A stretch of 64,000 bases of DNA from assembly GCF_949628265.1 (NCBI RefSeq), contig NC_088789.1, positions 34,341,883-34,405,882 of the forward strand. The letters are read 5' to 3'. Under the pieces are notes generated by a model that was given only the letters and a program-made list of their open reading frames with translations, did not search any database and was not told where the DNA came from. Positions 11,401 to 24,016 of the stretch are shown here, piece after piece. The DNA is from Cloeon dipterum. Lineage: Eukaryota > Arthropoda > Insecta > Ephemeroptera > Baetidae. A program made the translations under genes and the position numbers. Each line of letters opens with the position of its first letter. Position 1 is the stretch's first letter.

Positions 11401-11784
11401 AAAATTGTTGAAATCTTGCAATTTAAAACCATTAATCTAAACTTGAGACCGTCTAAAACACAAATAGGTTCAGAAAGTAAGTCCTATATTCATAAATCTT
11501 TTTATTTCATTTTAATGTTACATCAATATATTTTCAGAGACTTTTAATTTATTTATTCGTAATAATCGCTTTTACTTTATTTATTTTATGAACACCTACC
11601 TGAGACGTGCACCCCATGGTAAAGTAGTTAAACAGGCAAAGAGATGTTCTTTGAAAGTGGCTAGGATAGTCGCAGTGGAATAATTATTACGTAGAAAAAA
11701 CAGACGGCCATTGATTAAAATTTTCAAATTATAGATCTAGTCTTATTGCTAAGCCTGTGAAATTTACAAAATTAGCTTTCGGTT

Positions 11785-12081
11785 GAGTGTATGGATGAGT
11801 TGGTTTGCGAAAATGAGAGGTCGCGCGTGTGGCTGCCAATGCTTTTTCGGCTTGTTTTTTATTTGGACGAGGCGCCAAGAGAGGGAAGCTTATCGGCCAC
11901 CGCACACACATTCACGCGCAGCCTGTTTGCTAATAGGCAGATAAGCGCAAGCTGCCACGAAAAGTCTAACTCTGCGCTGAAAGCAAGGAAGGAGCGGAGG
12001 ACCATCAGTCGCGAGCGAGAGCAAGTCCAGCTGGAAAAACGGATGAGCTATACACCCTTCTCAGCACTCTCAGCACTTTTT
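11785..12081 (+). repeat. Leader repeat, copy 3 (leader of the 13.8 kb receptor unit)
   Basis: Starts near a GATGAGTTGGTTTGCG block, shared with the reverse-strand copies, and ends at GTAAGT (12082-12087). The matching acceptor is GTTTTCGCAG at 13825-13834, again 13 bases before the receptor ATG. The presumed intron (12088-13824) matches 713-2639 up to about 13330. Confidence 0.5.
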
Positions 12082-13339
12082 GTAAGTTTTCCAATTTCCA
12101 ACACTCGTAATTTAACTACTTGCCGCAGGTCAGAATTATTTGTATAAGCCAGAAAGCACCAAAATGATTGATGATTTAGATATTATTATTTTGCATTTGA
12201 AACACAATTTTAGGCTCAAATTAATTTTCCGAAACCATTTGAATTTTGTAAAAACGTTGCAGGCTAGAAAAGGAACTTTTTGCTTCCAGACCTATATTTT
12301 GAAAATTTCTTGCGGCTTCTAATTTATTTTATCGCCGATGTAGAAAAGTCTCACACTGCCTAATTTCCACTAGAATTATCTTAATTTTTTTTATTCCCTG
12401 CTCGAATTGTAAATTAATAGAATCGGAATTAGTTCGAATTTTCATTTCGAGGAGAATCCGAATTACAAAATCGCTTGGATGAGAGAATATGAGGCCGTGC
12501 CGGTAACTCAAAAAGTCTTATATTTGGACATTATTGCGTCGCGTTTAAAATAGAGGTGCCAATTACAGATAAATTAATTTGATTCGCGGTTCAATTTTTG
12601 GAGCAACAAAATGGACCGATTTTGCTTCTAAATCACTTCGATTTCAAGGATTTCTCTTAATTTGAATAATTCTTTTTAATTAGTGAGATGATTTTAGGGT
12701 TTAAAAGTCGATTTTAGATGACTTCCAAGCTGAATAGGACCGTTTTAAAAGGAATATTTTTAAAAAATTCGTTTGGCAAATAGTAATGTAATTTTATTTG
12801 CGGCTCAGGGCGGCGGCGTTATGCGTCGTTTTAGATTTATTTTGCTGTTCGACATTTCTTACTTTTTAAGTTTCATTATTTATGTATTTATTTATTTTGG
12901 GAAAATGTTGGGATTAAACTTCCACGGTCCTGTTTCCGATTGAATTCGTGCAAAAATAATATCGCAAGAATTTTATCTGATCAATCAATGGGAGCAATTT
13001 TCTCAGCTTAATTTAGTCAGTGTTTTATATTCGGTATTGAAGTACTATTAGCGATTCCAGAGCCGAAAAACCAACAAACAGTGCTTAGAAATGTTTTTTC
13101 CTGATTTCGTCGGCGAGGAATTCCAGGAAATCTGAAATGGTGTTTTACTAAACTTTTTTTTGTTAATTTTTATTCGGCTGGTCAGTTGATAAACGTCTAA
13201 ACATAACAGCTCCGTTGGCGGTTCGTCATTGCGATCTCGTCGCTCTCAGATAAGTTATCTCTCTGCGTGACAACGTGAACGCGCGATTGGAAAACTGAGA
13301 AATTAAATGTGGAAGGATCCATATTAAGTGAACCCCTGT

Positions 13340-13760
13340 TTGGCAAGTGGTCTTCAGATCTTGATGAAATTCGGTGGAGATGATGCCCTAGGGAACCTAA
13401 GTAAAACCCTAAAATATTAGGTCAAAATTCCAAAAATTGTTCATTTTACAGGGGTTCAAAGTTTGAGATTTTTGAAAAAGGTGATGTTTTCGGCGATTTG
13501 TAACTTATTGGACTCTGTTTATAGTAAACACAAAAATTAGGTATCCAAAATATTTTACGTTTGATGCCAAACAACTTTCCCACGATGACCAACTTCGTAG
13601 GTCAAAGGTCAAGGTCACTAAATTGAGGTCAAACTTTTCAAAAAAAACCCACATACCCAAGTACATAAAATTTGGGAAATTCAAAATAGCCAAAATGTGC
13701 CTCATATCCATGGTAACAACATATAAAAAATTTGCACGCAGCGCGTGGGAATCAGTATTA
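13340..13760. other. Unit-specific insertion with a hormone-receptor-like site
   Basis: This stretch interrupts the shared intron sequence and is absent from the other units, so it looks like an inserted piece, possibly a mobile-element remnant. It contains AGGTCAAAGGTCAAGGTCA at 13599-13617: a DR1 direct repeat running into an extended half-site of the FTZ-F1/ERR kind. No coding frame is convincing. Confidence 0.3.
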
Positions 13761-13847
13761 TAATTAACGAAAAAGTAATCATTTGGCGCCATGAATTAAC
13801 GACTTTTAAGCACTAATTGTAAGGGTTTTCGCAGCAGTCTCTTCAAC

Positions 13848-15664
13848 ATGGCGGAATACAAGTCACGGAAGAAGAGGTCGATAGTGACACCGATCATGCT
13901 CTTCATCATTGCAATATGCGTCTTGATCCATATTCCAAGCACGAAAGGAATCACCCAAATTTCCCCCATCATTGAATTTGAAGATCCTTCAGACGACCAC
14001 TGGAAATTTGAGCTTGGCGCTAGTTGTAAGAATCTTATATTACATATTTGTGATTAAATTATGCAATTCTAACCGAACTTTTATAATAATATGTTCAATT
14101 CCTGCTATATATAGTTAATGAAACCAATAAAATTTGCCTAAATATTTTTATATATCATCACCTTTCTCTGATACACCTGCACTGCTACTATAGTAGCTAA
14201 AAATTATTTCATTTTTCGCAGCAAAACAAATTAAATACGACTTCTGCAAGTATAACGCAACAAGTGACGGCGTACAGTGCAAAAATTTCCCAATGCCAGC
14301 GACTATCGATTTTGAAAACGTGTGTAATTGCACCAAACAGCACAATGAAACAAACGAAGGCTCGTTAAGTTTCGACCTCCACTGCAAAAGCAATTTAAGT
14401 AATGCCTTTACATTTATTTTTATAATTATTTCATTTCCTTGTCCCATTCTTTTTTACTCCAGGCTACTGCCCTAAGGAACTGACAGTCACCTACAGGCAG
14501 GGCTTCTTTACGAGCGCACCAACCCAGGTGCCAAGCCGCCGCGGCATAGGGGATGATAACAATAAATCCCCCGGGAATCCACCGGGACCGGGAACTGGGG
14601 TAGATGTCGCAACGAGTGGAATGATCGGCTGGCTGGCTCTCATAATTTCCAACGTTATTTGGTTCATATTATTCTTATTCAAAGAAAAAGTATGGAACCG
14701 ACTATCGAACTGGTGAGTTAATTGATAGCTTAATATTTTAAATTTGCCTCACGCACAAAAGGAATTATTTTATATTTTTAAAGAACAAATATTTATCTAG
14801 AAGCTTTGGAAGTTCAGCCAATTCAGAAGAAATATCGGCTGCGGTACTTCTACAGCTGTACAATTTACAACTAATACAGTCATGTGCCGATTTTATTATC
14901 ATGAAAACAAAAATTAATGCAGTTATGCTCGATGAAGGTCCGACTCAATTGTTTATTCATACTTTATTTTTTCTGCAGGATTATGGGGCAGCTGCCCCCT
15001 TTCTTCCACCGACATCCAGCACCAGGATTGCCAACTGGGGAGGAGCCTGAGACACCCAAGACACCCCTGCTGGGAGTTAGAGGTATTACATTGATATATC
15101 GACCAAATTGTTTCAACGCGCAAGAATTTCAGTTAAATTGAAAAAGCCTAGAAATATGCAGACCATTTGACTTTATATCAAATTATCTTTTCTGTTAACA
15201 ATAGCAGACGATAGTTAAAAATATAGTTCCTTCCTTGATCGCGATTTCTCCGTTTTGAGTGGTCAGCGAGTTTTGCGCGCAATCGAAACGAGATCAATTT
15301 TGGCGGTGCAGATTTTACCACTGGTCTGATTGGACAACAATAAAAACAAACACAACTGCCGACCAATGAGAAACGTCCTTAGTCCTCCACCACAATAATT
15401 CAAAACGGGGAATTTGCCTATTTGGATGGAAGGAAACTAGTGCTTTTTTATATTTTTTGGTTAAAACGTGCGCTTATTCCTTTTGTAAGTGGTATATTTT
15501 TCGAGGAGTGTAAGGGAAATTGCAGGCCGTTGGATCTTCTAGATTGTTTTCGATTGAGTTTCGTTTTGCCACCAGGGAACACACCCCAGGTGCCAATCCC
15601 ACGCGGCTCAACCTCTGCAGGGACTGAAATGGGAGAACCGATAGAGCATTCTTTGGCTGTTTAA
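13848..15664 (+). CDS. Short membrane-anchored paralog, second receptor locus
   Basis: Exons 13848-14025, 14222-14398, 14463-14712, 14979-15082 and 15576-15664 join in phase to give 265 residues. It has the same parts as the 4.7 kb gene as far as its fifth exon: signal segment, Cys-rich ectodomain with conserved DFCKYN and CNC motifs, a linker with QVPSRRGIG, one membrane span and a Pro-rich cytoplasmic piece with TPQVPIPRG. A deletion then joins GATAGAG of exon 5 directly to the NACHT sequence that starts CATTCTTTGGCTG, removing both caspase-like domains. The new frame stops after HSLAV. The predicted product is an anchor without signalling domains. It is likely expressible, but its role is unknown. 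Confidence 0.6.
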
Positions 15665-16256
15665 TTCAGTTGCTGGTGCAGGCAAATCGACCGTTCTCAA
15701 CGAAATGAGGCACCAGCTCACCAGGTTGGATGGAGGGTTTAAAATACTGCTGATTCCTCTGAAAAAATATGAACGGTTCTTACTTGAAATGACTAGAGTG
15801 AAAGTGGATGAAATCGAATTTCTCGCAAAGACAACTTGCAACTCTCGCTTCGACATCAACAAACTGGATTGAGAAGAGAGAAGTCATTGTTTTCCTCGAC
15901 GGATTTGATGAAGTGTGTCTAGATTTTAGAGAAAAAAATTATGGAAATTATGATTGCATTAAATGATGCAAGAGTCCCACTCTTTATCGGGACCAGGCCT
16001 CATGAAGTGCACCACATTCAAGAGAAGATAAAACATTTGACGATAGTTGAGATCGAACCCCTTCTTGATATATGAAGCAAAGCAAATCGAGTTTCTGCGG
16101 ATCGTTGCTGGAAAGAATAAGCAAGAAATCGAACAATTGATGAACATGTTCAGAGACCAAGACATTCTGGGAAACCCACTCCATCTCACCTTGTTGGCAG
16201 AGTACAAATGTGATGGAAACTTGTACGAAATCTTTGACAAAATAGTGCGGTATTAG
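15650..16256 (+). pseudogene. Decayed NACHT fragment downstream of the deletion
   Basis: Matches the NACHT exon of the 4.7 kb gene, including AGAGKST and FLDGFDEV, but in shifting frames: at least two frame changes separate Walker A from the end. It is useful because it runs past the point where the 4.7 kb gene is cut. The segment 16047-16256 encodes a GNPLHLTLLAE stretch typical of the C-terminal part of NACHT modules, then stops. No ankyrin sequence follows. Confidence 0.65.
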
Positions 16257-16384
16257 TCAAGAGAGCCATGCTTTGTCTTTTAGTGATCGCTTTTCACTAT
16301 AGAAATTAATGACCAAAATCAAATACAAAATATTTATTCTGTGACAATTGTTGTATATTGATTAGACTAATAAATAATAATAAT

Positions 16385-17030
16385 ATTCTGCCTTGGCGGA
16401 GAGGAGTCCTCTTTAGCCGGAGGATGCGGCTCTCCGCCCAAGAAACCGGCCACCGCAACGACCATCGAGGGATCTCAGCTTGGGACGACCCAGAGTCGAC
16501 CCCGCTGTGCCCTCAACCCTCCCATCAACGAGCGACAGCCGGCACCCCTGAAGCTAAGAAATAATATTTCCGGACGAGGGGTGGCTCCAAGTCTGCGAAG
16601 AAGACCGGCCGGGGAAGTGAATTCGAGTTCCAGCGTCCAACCTCCCTGACGAGCTGCTGGGGGCCAGCGTGGAAGAGCGTCAAGCCTTGGCTAACGCCCG
16701 GCTGCTCACCATGCTTCTAACTCAGCCAAGTCAACTTTGAGAAAACCAGCCCAAGCTGACATCGAAGTTCCTGGCCATCATTCTGATCAGTCGAACAGGC
16801 CTCGCGGCTCCTGGTGGATGGTGGCTACGTGGGACCAAGATTGCAGTGAGGACCGGCGCCCTGAACCCGCCTTCGGAGACGACCCCGGCTATTCTGATTT
16901 GTCCAGGCGCCAATTCCCGACTTGGCCTCTTTTGTAGGCCCGTCGGGTCTTGTGTATTACTGTTCATCCAGAATAAATACAGAATAATAATAAGGAACAG
17001 TGATGGCGACAGGCAATCGGCGGGCGCTGC
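16385..17030 (+). mobile_element. GC-rich block, possibly an LTR remnant (unclassified)
   Basis: About 640 bases with much higher GC than the surroundings and no frame I trust. It ends with AATAAATACAGAATAATAATA, followed after a few bases by TGATGGCGACAGG. This resembles an LTR poly(A) region followed by a primer-binding-site-like TGGCGAC, as in Ty3/gypsy elements. No internal retroelement genes are present, so at best it is a fossil end. The family call is a guess. Confidence 0.25.
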
Positions 17031-17038
17031 TTTTTTCC

Positions 17039-17400
17039 CCATGCTGGCCATGTAAAATGCCCTCGCGCGGTCGCCTCTCAAAGCGCTCTTCATTGGGCAA
17101 AACAAATTTTAATTGGTACTAATGAATGGCTGAAGATTCGCACTTAAACATAAGTCAGAACCAAAATCGATAAATTGATTGATTTTGAGAAATCGGTGAA
17201 TGCATTTCATACTCTCTCGCGCGCGAGGTCTGGTCACGTGATGTGGGCGAGCGAGCTGATTGGCTGTTGGCCGCTCCCACTCTTAGCGTCAAGTTTCACT
17301 TGATGCGGGCGAGCGCTCTAAAAGTAAAGGGAGCGACCAGCAACCAATCAGCGCGCTCACCCACGTCACGTGACCTTTTTCCCGCCAGTGAGCATGAAAT
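17039..17400. mobile_element. Inverted-repeat element family B, partial copy
   Basis: Begins CATGCTGGCCATGTAAAATG, the left-end sequence seen complete at 25277 and 33861. It contains an internal hairpin pairing TGGTCACGTGATG with CACGTCACGTGACC. The far terminal repeat is missing, so this copy is truncated. Confidence 0.45.
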
Positions 17401-17556
17401 ATAATAGTTCACCATAGAAGATACCATTAAATAATGAACTTAATTGCAATTTTAAAATAAATTGTTCACTTTTAAACCGATTCAAGTTATGAAAATGTCA
17501 CCGAAAATTCGCATAGTCTAGTTTTGGTACATGCCACGCCTCTTTTCAAGAATTTT

Positions 17557-17885
17557 AAGCAAAGTGACGTTTCCTTCTTCCTTCGACTATTGGTATTAAA
17601 AAAATACTAGGTTTTCCAGTCGATTTTTTAATTTGCGTGACACCGGCCGCCGAAGAGGGGGCGTAACCGGGAGAAAACAATATGGTGGAAAAGACAGGGC
17701 AGGCAAGAGTGCATTGTTCGCCGCTAAAAGGGGGTGTCGTTCTCTGCCATATTGTATTCCCTCGGTTACGCCCCCCTCTTTGGCGGCGGGTTTCACGCAT
17801 ATCAAAAAATCGGCTGGAAAATCTAGTATTTTCAAATTCATAACCCGGTTGAAGGAAACATTCCTATAAGTAGGAACGTCACCCG
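17557..17885. mobile_element. Inverted-repeat element family C (MITE-like)
   Basis: Long arms face each other. GTGACGTTTCCTTC near the left end pairs with GAAGGAAACATTCC near the right, and the inner blocks (GGGGGCGTAACCGGG against TCGGTTACGCCCCCC) are also reverse complements. There is no coding capacity. A half copy sits at 25012-25258. The remaining 17886-18595 is the likely 3' UTR of the PLEKHF gene. Confidence 0.5.
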
Positions 17886-18595
17886 TTTAAAAATCCCGCC
17901 AGTTACGCCCCCTTGGAATGATTAATTTTAAAAGCGAATTCAGTTTGGACCAAGTTAGTTTAATTATCAGCCTTTTTGTTAGATGATTTTCATTTGGGAA
18001 CATAAAAATGCCAGTTTTTGTTTCATTTTAAATTTTATTTCATATAAAAATAACTGAATCATACAAACACGTGGATATGCAAATTCCTCTCTTGAAATAT
18101 TGAATGGAGCGCTATATAGCAAAAAATTAATCATCTGAGCTGTAAACAGTGCAACTAGCTCGTTTCGGAAAATAAAAAACACAGTGAGAGTGCTCCGACA
18201 ACAAAAAACACAACATTTATTCACAGCGTTCGCCGACACAACAGAAGCAATCGAGACAGAAGGCACTTCTTTCCCCGGGCTAAACGAATAATAGACTTTG
18301 TCGCCTTCCAACTCCGATCTAGTCGGAAATAAAATAAAATAGAGATTCCGCTTTCGAGTCTTGCTTGCAGCCAACACACGCACGTCATGAACTTGCCCCT
18401 TTTCTTAATCATCGTGATTTTGTGCCAACGCAAAAGTAATGGTTTATTCTCTTTTGTTTCAAATCGGAATCTACACGATATAATAAAGAATATATAATAT
18501 ATAATGTGGTTTAATCCTGGCTACGTAATGAGTTTGCATTCAATCAATAGTGGAATAGTGCATCTCCGCAATCGACACACACCCGCCAGCACTGC

Positions 18596-21500
18596 TTAGC
18601 CGTAGAACTTGGGCTGAAAATGAGAATTAAAACAAATTAGAAATCATTTTTTTAGCGAGAAATTAGCTCAAAAATAATTGTAGAACGAAATGTCACGAGT
18701 CGAAGGCCTAAATTGGAATATAATTATTACCGGACAGGTTTTGCGGGACAATTAAAAAAAAAAATTGAGACACTACGCATTTCCCCGCGATGCAATTTCC
18801 AAAATAAGGCTTCCTATCACCTATATAAATCGAATTAACACTTAACTTGATGACCTAGGTCAAGATAAAAATTTATTTCGCTTTCTAAATAATTTTTCGA
18901 ACTTTAAATTTTTAAATTTTTAAAATGTGCTAAAAAGATGTCCCACACGACGTTTGTGAACTTGTCTCAAAATTTCAGAGTAGTGGTCTCTTTAGTTCCG
19001 CTTTAAAATTTGAAAAATAAAATTTTCACCATTTTGCGTTTTTCAAATTTTTGCCACACCAAATCTCGGGATCTAACCATCAGAATTGCAAAAACTACCC
19101 ACCATTAGACACATCTCAACCTCCCCTAAAGACTTAAAAGTGTTAGGGGATGCTCACCCTCTACCCCTAATCACTAAAATACTTTGAAAACTGAGAAAAA
19201 TGCCTTTGAGCACATTTTTAATAAACATAAAATAGCAGGGGGTGAAAGGGGTGGAGGGTTAGCACTCCCTTAACTCTTATGCTAGTCAGGGTAGGTCTAG
19301 ATGTGTCTAACGGTGCTTAATTTTTGCAGTTCTGATGGTTAGAACCCGAGATTTGGAGTTTGCAAAATACGGAAAAATCGAAAAATTCGTGATTTTTGTG
19401 TTTTAAAATATTTAAATTCCAAATCTCTGGTTCTAACCACCAGGATTGTAAAAACTAAGTACCGTTGGATACCTTTGGACCTACCCTGAATACCTGAAAG
19501 TTTCATGGGGGTGCAAACCTTCCCCTTTTAACCCCTGCAAATAGTAAAAATGTACACGAAAGCATTTTCCACAATTTTAAAAATAATTTAGCGATTGGTG
19601 GTGGAGGGTGAGCACCCCCTAAGACCTCTTGATCATTAGGGCAGGTTGAGATGTGCCTAAAGGTGGGTAGTTTTTGCAATTCTGATGGTTAAAACCCGAG
19701 ATTTGGAGTAGCAAAAATTTGCAAAACACGAAAAAGTTGAAAAATTCGTTTTTTTCGAGTTTTCAAGAAAACTTTTCGAAAACTAAAGAGGCCACCGCTT
19801 TGAAATTTTCACATAAGTTCTATAACGACATGGAACATCTTTTAGACGCATTTTCAAAATTTCAAAATCGTTTTAAAAATTTAATTTAAATTAAATCAAT
19901 TACGGTGGCGACATTTAGCATTGATTATAAAATTCGAAAACAAGTTTTAACTGATTTCTTGTGTGTGTTTGTCAATTTTTCCTCTGATCCATGACATTTT
20001 GTCATCATCTTCAACCAAAAACAAAATATAAAAACATAAAAAAAGTTAAAAATGAAAAATATTAAAAAATTATGTTTCATTAAATTTTTATAAAACATAA
20101 ATTACCAGCTCCGTAAGGTACAAAAATTAATCCTGATTTTAACCTTTCTTAAAATCGTATCGAGATAAAAGGAAAACAAATCACCAGTCTACGAGGGGCG
20201 CAAACCACGACGTGGAGGGCAGACAAAATTAGTAGGCAAAGGGACAAAGAAAGAAAGAAAGAAATGGGGAACTCTGTTAGAGCACAGCACGCGTCTGACC
20301 TTTTTCATCATTTCTCATCGTCTCTTACGAACCGAGCAAGAATCTAAACAAACTCGGCTCACAAGTTGTAAGGCCACGTTATCTCCTGGAGAGACGAGAG
20401 GCAGAGTAGGAGAGAGGAAAGAAAGAATTGCCGCCGTTTCTCACCTGTCCGGGATCGTCCTGCGGCCTGCCGTTGTCCTCCTCGCCCGAAGAGTCCTCCT
20501 CGCCGGACGAATCCGCCGAGCCGCTCCTCTCTTTCAGCCCGACTGCAAATTACAATAATTATTTCAGTTTAATTTTTCATTTAAATTCAAGGATTTACGT
20601 TTGTCGGGGGTGCTGCCGCTGCCCGACTTCTGTTTCGAGAGCGTGTCGAAGCAGTTGAGGCACACGCGCAGAGGCTTGGACGACTGGCTCGGCAGCAAAT
20701 ACCGTTTGTTCGAGCACGGACCGCAAACCACCGAACCACACTTGCGGCAGTGGTGCTGAAAAAATAACATGAATTTAGTGAAAATTGGTGTAAATTCGAT
20801 GGACGGTATTTTTCGGCGCCAGCAAAACTGCAAAAATAGTCTAGGGCACGATCTCAGGCCGTGAGCGACCTGAGGAAGGTCCCAGGAAGGGCGAGGATGT
20901 AAATTCGTCGCAGATTGTGCTCGGAATTACTGAAAAAGTATTAAAAATCGGCCTCGGAGCGGATCTCAGGTCGGGGTACCCTGATAAAGGTCATTAGGGT
21001 ACCCCAGGTCGAAGCCCCCGTCCGAGACCTGTCTGATGAGAGGTCGTGGTCGATGATTGGACAAACGGCCGAATTTTAACAAAAATAAAACCATTTCCAG
21101 CGCAAAAGCCGAAAATCAGAAAAAAATTAATTTTAATTTTTCTATGGGCGCCAAAAATCTGAAAATCAGGTTCTAGGTCGACGGCAGCCCTGCGCCTACG
21201 ATGGATTCGGTAAAACCTTCAAAATTTTCTCCGTTAAGAAATTATCGCGAATTTTCGATTTCCAATATTATCCTTTAGGGGAAAGTGTAAAAATCACGTT
21301 TTTCGAACTTTAAAATCTACCTCCTCCTAGAATTTTGATCCGATTGGCTCATATTTGGTCTTAAAATGAGCCCAGATAAATTTCGCGGAAACTGAGAGGC
21401 CATTTTTTCAAAAAATTTGCTTTGGACCAGCGGAAATAATTGAAAATTTCAACTTTTTCCAAAAATTTGGCTGAAAAAATTCGTGAAAATTATAAAATTA

Positions 21501-23680
21501 GTCCGATTTTGGAAAACTGCACACGGCTGGACGCGCCCCACTTAGGGGCATCGATTGGTGCCAGAAACAGCATCATCCTGCCCATAGGACCCCACCTGGA
21601 CCGTCCTGAGTTACAGAAAATATTAAACAACAGTCGAAAATCACCAAAATGAACATAAATCTATTTATATTAATATTTTGAGTTTTCTCAGGGTTAAAAA
21701 TTCTTAACAGGGTGCTCAAGATGTACCCTGAGTACTCTACAGGTTCAAATCAGGGTTCCAATGGCGTGAAAATCTTGCAAATCGAACCAAAACGGCCGTT
21801 CAAGTCACTCGAGGGCTACCCTGACGCCAGGGTTCGATTTCTAACCTGCTCTGATGGTATAATCTGACCTCAGGAAGTATATTCTACCAAAAACTATATT
21901 TAAAAACTAGAAATTTGAACTTTACTGGGGCAAAAATCTATGAAAAAGCGCCAAACTTGATATCAGGCATTTAAATCCTCAGGGTCGGACCCTGAAGGCC
22001 TGAATCAACCATTTTAAGTAAAATCTAGTTCCCCTTGATGAACTGAAGGGAACAGAAAGCAAAAACATTATTTTCCTCAATGTTAGATAATTTTTAGAGC
22101 GCGGAAGAAATGCTCGGAGCAAGTTTTTTTAACTTAAAATGGCTATAACAAAAAAACTGTCCCAATTGCGACCCTGAAAATTGGTGTACTGATGCAGAAT
22201 TTCACAGGCTACAATTTGTTCCTTTGCCCCAAAAAAATTGAAGCAGGGCATCACCCTGAAAAATCGAATTTTCGGAAAAATGGCCTAGACCTTCAACCTA
22301 AATTTTTTTTTGTAAATTTAAAAGTTGTTCAGGACGGAAAACTAGACTTATATCTGAATGTAGTCATGAGTAACTGTCCGATTTTCACATTCGCGGTAAA
22401 AACCCGCCAGGAAATATGCACAAACAGCATATTTGGCGAAAAACGGTGTCAACAATGACGTCACAGACGAGTCAGTGTCAAATTCCGTCACGGACGTGCG
22501 ACTTCTCCAGTAATTTTGTTATTTATTTTGCCTTTTCCACGGCTTCTTAACTCGATTCAAGGCCGGGCGAGACTCACCCTTCTGTTCAGCATGGAAAACT
22601 GGGTTCGTTTGCAGTGCATGCAGACCGAGGCCTCCGAGTCGGGCACCCACACGGCGGCGTGCACCTCCACAGCCTTCTTGCCGCCTGAAAATTAATTTTT
22701 TAAAAGGGAATGTCGAGGAAAATAAATATTTTACTCTTGCGCAACAGGTCCTCGATGCACTTGTTGATGTGGGCCATCCACTCCTGCTTTTCCGTGGCCG
22801 TGGCCGCGTACACAGCGAACGATTTGGTCGCCGTCCTGATCAGCCAGCCGTTCCGGAAATCTAGAATTTTTATTTATTAAAATAGTAATTTAATTTAGAT
22901 AGAAAATTACGAGAATCGTCCTCCAGAGACTCCAGTTTGACCTCTTCCAGGGGAATAATGTGTTGCTTATTGTACTGAAAAATATTATTTTCAACCAAAT
23001 AAATCATTTTTTAATTAATTATACCCTTTTCTTATTAATCACGATGTTTCCGTAGACGAGAATGTCGTTGAAGAGGAAAAACTGTCGTGATTTCGGCTTC
23101 TTTCGGCACATTTTGGTCAGCACGCCTTCTCCGACGAGCACCCGGCCCGGCACGGCCAGCGGCTGAAATGATTTTATAAACAAAATTTCCCTGTTTAAAG
23201 GTCTAATCACCTGTCCAGAACTGCCGAAGCAGCCTTCAACCATGGCGATTCGCCGAGCATTCGCCTCGCTGTTCACTGAAAGAAAATAATAATGAAAAAA
23301 TCGAGTTCAATGCCGAGAGCATAAACAAATAAGTGGGTTAAGCGACGTACTCGTGCACGACCGACCGAAATTCGACTAAACCACAGTGCAAAGACGTCGA
23401 AATTAGGTTTTCCGTGAGGGTGTGAGTCTATGAATCATCGCAACGAGGGAATTAGGCAGCAGCAGCTGTTGAAATAATGCAAAAGGAAAGGGAGACACCC
23501 ATGTAAGGCACGGGACGCGGCCCAATTTCCGCACGCAGCACGGAAGTGCGTCTGACACTCTTTCCGGCCGCCCCTGGGAAACGTGCGGCTGCCGCCGGGA
23601 AAGCCGCGGACGCCCCCCTGCGCGCAGCAAGGGCCCGGTTCGGCCCCAAATTCGAGTCACTCACCTAATCTGTCAACCAT
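18596..23680 (-). CDS. PLEKHF2: Phafin-type PH-FYVE protein (PLEKHF2 / Drosophila rush ortholog)
   Basis: Nine exons, read downward: 23680-23665, 23275-23211, 23162-23025, 22974-22911, 22860-22735, 22684-22578, 20755-20599, 20542-20445 and 18613-18596, giving 262 residues (human PLEKHF2 has 249). The start MVDRL matches the human protein exactly, followed by NSEANARRI. A PH domain spans about 30-135 (RQFFLFNDILVYGNIV). A FYVE zinc finger spans about 150-215 with WVPD, the RRHHCRKCG core and the terminal Cys pairs, binding phosphatidylinositol 3-phosphate on endosomes. An acidic Ser/Glu tail ends in a tiny last exon coding PKFYG. The family acts in early-endosome trafficking. Introns 6 and 8 hold repeats. 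It is divergent from the ribonuclease kappa gene. Confidence 0.93.
18896..19865. mobile_element. Nested foldback element in PLEKHF intron 8
   Basis: Two successive palindromes share a motif. CCAAATCTCGGGATCTAACC near 19065 pairs with GGTTAGAACCCGAGATTTGG near 19335, and a second pair follows at about 19420 and 19690. Outer arms (GGTCTCTTTAGTT near 18985 and AACTAAAGAGGCC near 19780) enclose both. No coding capacity. It looks like a non-autonomous foldback transposon. Confidence 0.5.
20830..22470 (-). repeat. Interspersed repeat family R2, copy in PLEKHF intron 6
   Basis: Shares long blocks, in reverse, with 30945-31575 and more distantly with 52025-53640. A recognisable signpost is the GTCGACCACGACCCCTCAT block, here around 21040 on the minus strand. 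Reading frames are short and not shared between copies, so it is probably non-coding. I could not define its ends or class. Confidence 0.45.
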
Positions 23681-24016
23681 TGCGGACCGACCGACTGACA
23701 AAACACAATAACCGCAGGGCTGCCAACCGAATTGTGTGGCGCGAGCCGCACCTTTTGCGAATTTTTTGGTTTGTTTTGTGAATAGAAGATTCGCTAGGCT
23801 CCGATTGTGAGCAGGATTTATAAATCTGACAGTGAGAGAGAAATTCGCGCTAGCATGACGATTACGAGACCATTCACGGACGATTAAAATCTAATCGAAT
23901 CAGGCCTGCGCGTCACATGATTCAGCGGCGCAGGTGGAGCGCTGTTAAGAGCCGAGCAGCCGCCATGTTGGTTACACCCACGCCTAAGTAATTCTCAATA
24001 CCACCCACAAATAAAG
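23681..24016. promoter_or_regulatory. Divergent promoter region, PLEKHF and ribonuclease kappa
   Basis: About 500 bases separate the two start codons. GCCGCCATGTTGG (from 23959) is the reverse of the YY1/Pho-type motif AACATGGCGGC, often found near starts of housekeeping genes. I see no TATA box placed for either gene. Confidence 0.4.

Noticed and set aside
17979-18383. 134-codon frame downstream of PLEKHF
   Set aside because: It lies in the probable 3' UTR and shows no domain or splice context.
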